Below are positions 40,196 through 42,648 of a stretch of 42,648 nucleotides of DNA, one piece after another (the first letter of the stretch is position 1; each line of letters begins with the position of its first letter). The position numbers were made by a program, and so were the translations under genes. The stretch comes from Lonepinella koalarum (GTDB lineage: Bacteria; Pseudomonadota; Gammaproteobacteria; Enterobacterales; Pasteurellaceae). Location: NCBI RefSeq assembly GCF_004565475.1, contig NZ_SRHX01000014.1:1-42648 (forward strand), written 5' to 3'. The notes under the pieces are model-generated. The model saw nothing but the letters and a program-made list of their open reading frames with translations. It ran no database searches and was not told the origin of the DNA.

Positions 40196-40927
40196 ATGAT
40201 CCAATTTGACCAACAGGGCTTTGCCCTAGAAAGCGGTGAAATCACCGTTTACCAAACCAACAGCAATAATGAATTTTCGGGAGCAACCACGGAATTTGTC
40301 AGTGTTGGCGGGGGGCTTTCCGCCAATAGTTATTTAGATGCCCCACCCAATGTGAAAAACGGCTTTGCCATTGTGCGTGAAAATAACAGCTGGCAATATG
40401 TGGAAGATCACCGTGGGGAAACCGTGTATTCCACCGTTGACCGTTCAAGTTTTGAAATTAAAGAACTGGGTAAAATTCCCGAAAATTACACCGCAGTTAA
40501 ACCTGAAAATGATTATTGCGACTGGAATGGTATGCAATGGGTGATTAACGCCGAAAAATAAGCCGAATTAAAAGCCAGCCAACAGGCCCAAGTGTGGGAG
40601 AAAATCAAACAAAAACGCCATGAAAACGGACGGGCGGGCGTGTATGTAGAATCCGTGGATAAATGGTTTCACACCGATGACAACAGCCGTCAACAATATA
40701 TTTTCTTACGCACCCTGGAAAACTATTCCACGCTTCAATGGAAAACCATGGACAACAGCTTTGTGGCGTTAGATAAAGCCTTGCTTGATGAACTTTCTTT
40801 GGTGATTTTAAACAACGAACAGGCGGATTTTACCAATGCGGAAACGCATCGCTTGAATATGTTACAGGCGGAAAATCCACTGGATTATGACTTCTCAACA
40901 GGCTGGAGTGAAACCTATGGAAACTAA
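40196..40927 (+). pseudogene. Tail fibre assembly/DUF4376 gene with in-frame stop
   Basis: One reading frame broken by TAA at 40559-40561. The first part (121 codons, to WVINAEK) is a fibre-assembly-like domain. Directly after the stop, AELKASQQAQVWEKIKQKRHENGRAGVYVESVDKWFH and FVALDKALLDELSLVILNNE form a DUF4376-like domain in the same frame, with no start or SD of its own nearby. A single CAA-to-TAA change explains it. The two domains may still be made separately, or by read-through, or the gene is inactive. Confidence 0.8.
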
Positions 40928-41396
40928 AATCTATTTAGCGTTGTACAAAAACAAGCGTTCGTGGTTAAAAGAACCTGTGAAAGCCTTTAGTGATTGGTTG
41001 ACTCGAAAGCTCACCAAAGGGCAATATTCCCATTGTGAAATTGCGGTGCAAAAAACCGTATTTACTCGGGGCAGCCATTATGAGCAAGAAAGTTATTTTG
41101 AGTGCTATTCGTCTTCGGTGCAAGATGGCGGCGTGCGTTGCAAAGAAATCAATTTAACAGGCGAAAAGTGGGATCTAATCCCACTTAAACACGTCACAGA
41201 AAGCCAAGTTAAAGGCTATTTTGAACAGACCAAGGGCATGGCATATGACTGGTGGGGAGCGATTGGCGTGGTGTTAGGCATTAAGCAAAAACGCAGTAAA
41301 TTCTTTTGCAGTGAGTGGTGTTTTAATGCGTTATATCAGTCAGAGAGTGGTTGGAGGTTTAGTCCGAATGATTTGGCGGTGATGGTGAGAAATTAA
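40917..41396 (+). CDS. YiiX/NlpC-P60-like cysteine hydrolase
   Basis: A 159-residue protein with GQYSHCEIAV (His) and FFCSEWCFNAL (Cys) in the order of permuted NlpC/P60 (YaeF/YiiX) enzymes, which hydrolyse peptide or lipid amides. It also has WDLIPLKHV and AYDWWGAIGVVLGI. Related proteins occur at the right end of FluMu-like phages. It starts at 40917 behind GGAG and overlaps the previous frame by 11 bp. Substrate unknown. Confidence 0.75.
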   Translation: METKIYLALYKNKRSWLKEPVKAFSDWLTRKLTKGQYSHCEIAVQKTVFTRGSHYEQESYFECYSSSVQDGGVRCKEINLTGEKWDLIPLKHVTESQVKGYFEQTKGMAYDWWGAIGVVLGIKQKRSKFFCSEWCFNALYQSESGWRFSPNDLAVMVRN

Positions 41397-41406
41397 GGGG
41401 ACTTCA

Positions 41407-41565
<159 letters not shown>

Positions 41566-41614
41566 TATAAGTTATTTTAAACAAGCTCCGCTACCTTTTA
41601 TTGGACAAAAGCGG

Positions 41615-42403
41615 ATGTTTTTAAAATATTTTGAACGCATATTAAATGAGAATATTCCCGATGACGGCGAGGGGTGGACGATTGTAGATGCCTTTGGTGG
41701 TAGCGGTTTGTTGAGTCATGTGGCGAAACGATTAAAGCCGAAAGCTAGAGTAATTTATAATGATTTTGACAGCTATGCAGAACGTCTAAAACATATTGAT
41801 GATATTAACCGTTTGCGTGGGTTGATTGCTCCGTTACTTGCTACCACTCAAAAGCAAAAACGTGTAGATGGCAGAGTTAAACAACAAATTATTGATGTGA
41901 TTAATGGGTTTGATGGCTATATTAATGAGCATATTCTATGCAGTTGGCTTTGTTTTAGTGGGCAACAGGTCAAAGACTTAGACGCATTATTTAAAGAAGA
42001 TTTTTGGAATTGTATTCGTCAGTCGGATTACCCAAGTGCAGACGGCTATTTAGATGGTTTAGAAGTGGTGAACGAGAGTTTTCATAAACTACTACCACAA
42101 TTTAAAGATGACCCAAAAGCCTTATTGGTGTTAGATCCTCCATATTTATGTACACATCAAGCTAGCTATAAGCAAGCCACTTACTTTGATTTAATTGATT
42201 TCCTGCGGTTGGTGGATTTGACTCGCCCACCGTACATTTTCTTTAGCTCCACCAAGAGCGAATTTATTCGGTTTATTGAGTATATGGTGGCGGAGAAAAA
42301 AGATAATTGGCAAGCGTTTGAAAACTGCGAGCGAATCGTGGTGAAAACGTCGGTGAGTTATAGTGGTAAATATGAGGATAATTTGGTTTTTAAATTCAAT
42401 TAA
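41615..42403 (+). CDS. DNA adenine methyltransferase, Hin1523/Dam-like, phase OFF
   Basis: A 262-residue frame with SAM-binding motif DAFGGSG (25-31) and catalytic DPPY (174-177, VLDPPYLCTH). Upstream in the same frame, before this ATG, APLPFIGQKRM encodes motif X, so the real enzyme should start earlier, through the GCAA tract. No start codon exists in that frame upstream, hence the OFF call. Mu-like prophages of Haemophilus and Neisseria carry related non-specific adenine methyltransferases (Hin1523, Nma1821) thought to protect phage DNA from restriction, a counterpart of Mu mom. Confidence 0.88.
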   Translation: MFLKYFERILNENIPDDGEGWTIVDAFGGSGLLSHVAKRLKPKARVIYNDFDSYAERLKHIDDINRLRGLIAPLLATTQKQKRVDGRVKQQIIDVINGFDGYINEHILCSWLCFSGQQVKDLDALFKEDFWNCIRQSDYPSADGYLDGLEVVNESFHKLLPQFKDDPKALLVLDPPYLCTHQASYKQATYFDLIDFLRLVDLTRPPYIFFSSTKSEFIRFIEYMVAEKKDNWQAFENCERIVVKTSVSYSGKYEDNLVFKFN

Positions 42404-42440
42404 AACAGCATTTAAAACCAAGTTAAAATAGGTTCAAAAA

Positions 42441-42458
42441 ACCACTTAAAATGAGAAA
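42441..42458 (+). other. MuA-type end site R3, forming hairpin with R2
   Basis: ACCACTTAAAATGAGAAA in direct orientation. With the inverted R2 site it forms a large imperfect inverted repeat (42441-42491) that may also end the methyltransferase transcript. Confidence 0.7.
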
Positions 42459-42473
42459 AATTGCATTTTAAAA

Positions 42474-42491
42474 TTTCTCACTTTAAGTGGT
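42474..42491 (-). other. MuA-type end site R2
   Basis: Reverse complement reads ACCACTTAAAGTGAGAAA; start to start 22 bp from R1. Confidence 0.8.
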
Positions 42492-42495
42492 TTTG

Positions 42496-42513
42496 TTTCT
42501 CATTTTAAGCGGT
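42496..42513 (-). other. MuA-type end site R1
   Basis: Reverse complement reads ACCGCTTAAAATGAGAAA, 8 bp inside the right terminus, mirroring L1. The gene-free interval 42404-42521 consists of these end sites. Confidence 0.85.
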
Positions 42514-42521
42514 CGGCAACA

Positions 42522-42526
42522 TTTCG
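42522..42526. repeat. Right target-site duplication TTTCG
   Basis: Matches 6602-6606 and follows the terminal CA of the prophage. Confidence 0.9.
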
Positions 42527-42648
42527 TATAACCATTGCCACCTGATGAAAATGACAAAGTTGAATAGGAGTATCAAAAAGATCTTTCAGTAATCCACGCT
42601 TCCCATCACATGTAATAGATTGAATTTTATAGCCTTTTTCTCTCAGTT
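42522..42648 (-). pseudogene. Central part of interrupted IS transposase (continues off window)
   Basis: The reverse strand encodes LREKGYKIQSITCDGKRGLL then KDLFDTPIQLCHFHQVAMVIR, matching the decayed copy (LREKGYIIQSITCDGKGGLLKDIFNTLI). It is the same gene as 6184-6606, split by the prophage. The N-terminal zinc-binding part lies beyond the right edge. Confidence 0.88.

Noticed and set aside
40592-40927. Separate gene for the DUF4376-like domain
   Set aside because: It is in phase with the preceding frame, has no start codon with SD near its beginning, and is best explained by a nonsense change.
41615-42403. Mom-type modification gene
   Set aside because: DPPY and DAFGGSG motifs show an amino-methyltransferase; Mu Mom is an unrelated acyltransferase-fold protein, and no com-like zinc finger gene precedes it.

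Overview
The window is chromosomal DNA of a Pasteurellaceae bacterium. It is AT-rich, and Haemophilus-type uptake signal cores (AAGTGCGGT) occur at 3886-3894 (-), 8395-8403, 22063-22071, 30478-30486, 33571-33579 and 36875-36883, among others. This points to the Haemophilus/Aggregatibacter/Pasteurella side of the family, not the Actinobacillus pleuropneumoniae side. Species cannot be fixed from the sequence.

Left flank, 1-6606. The window opens inside an integrated element whose last genes are a coiled-coil protein, a DUF4224 protein and a tyrosine recombinase (53-1687). The host gene smrB follows. Next come a decayed copy of a zinc-binding IS256-variant insertion sequence, an IS1595-family transposase operon with a winged-helix partner gene and a stray paralogue of that partner, an XRE regulator, and the last ~80 codons of a trimeric autotransporter adhesin. 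The adhesin is cut off by a second copy of the same IS.

That second IS is itself interrupted by a complete Mu-like transposable prophage, 6607-42521 (35,915 bp). The prophage starts TG and ends CA. It is flanked by a 5-bp duplication TTTCG (6602-6606 and 42522-42526) and has MuA-type end sites ACCRCTTAAARTGAGAAA at both ends. Removing it with one TTTCG copy rejoins the IS transposase reading frame exactly.

Prophage layout. A leftward S24-type repressor faces the rightward ner, MuA transposase, MuB ATPase and an early set: Gam, an ANR-family regulator, an RdgC-like protein, GemA, a Mor-type activator and several unknowns. An XRE/ImmA-like pair follows, then lysis (amidase, small membrane proteins, nested Rz/Rz1-type spanins) and packaging (small and large terminase, DUF935 portal). 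MuF carries a C-terminal PBECR2-type nuclease domain. The head genes are morphogenesis factor, protease with nested scaffold, capsid, gp36 and gp37. The tail looks P2-like: sheath, tube, E/E' chaperone with a -1 frameshift, tape measure, U, X, D, V, W, J, I, then fibre and fibre assembly. The right end holds a YiiX-like cysteine hydrolase and a DNA adenine methyltransferase downstream of (GCAA)22.

Three places stand out. (1) Just behind the MuF nuclease fusion lie two tandem structured elements of 83 and 85 nt and a third of 76 nt. All carry tRNA T-loop-like hairpins, and the first two keep their closing stem while its sequence changes. Next to them is a reverse-strand gene. This ~1.1 kb block separates MuF from the next morphogenesis gene and is the best candidate for an undescribed system, for example an RNA decoy or antitoxin for the nuclease. 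(2) The methyltransferase appears phase-variable and is out of frame (OFF) in this sequence. (3) Several cargo genes sit on the reverse strand inside rightward operons (10223-10657, 24119-24718, 31226-31498).
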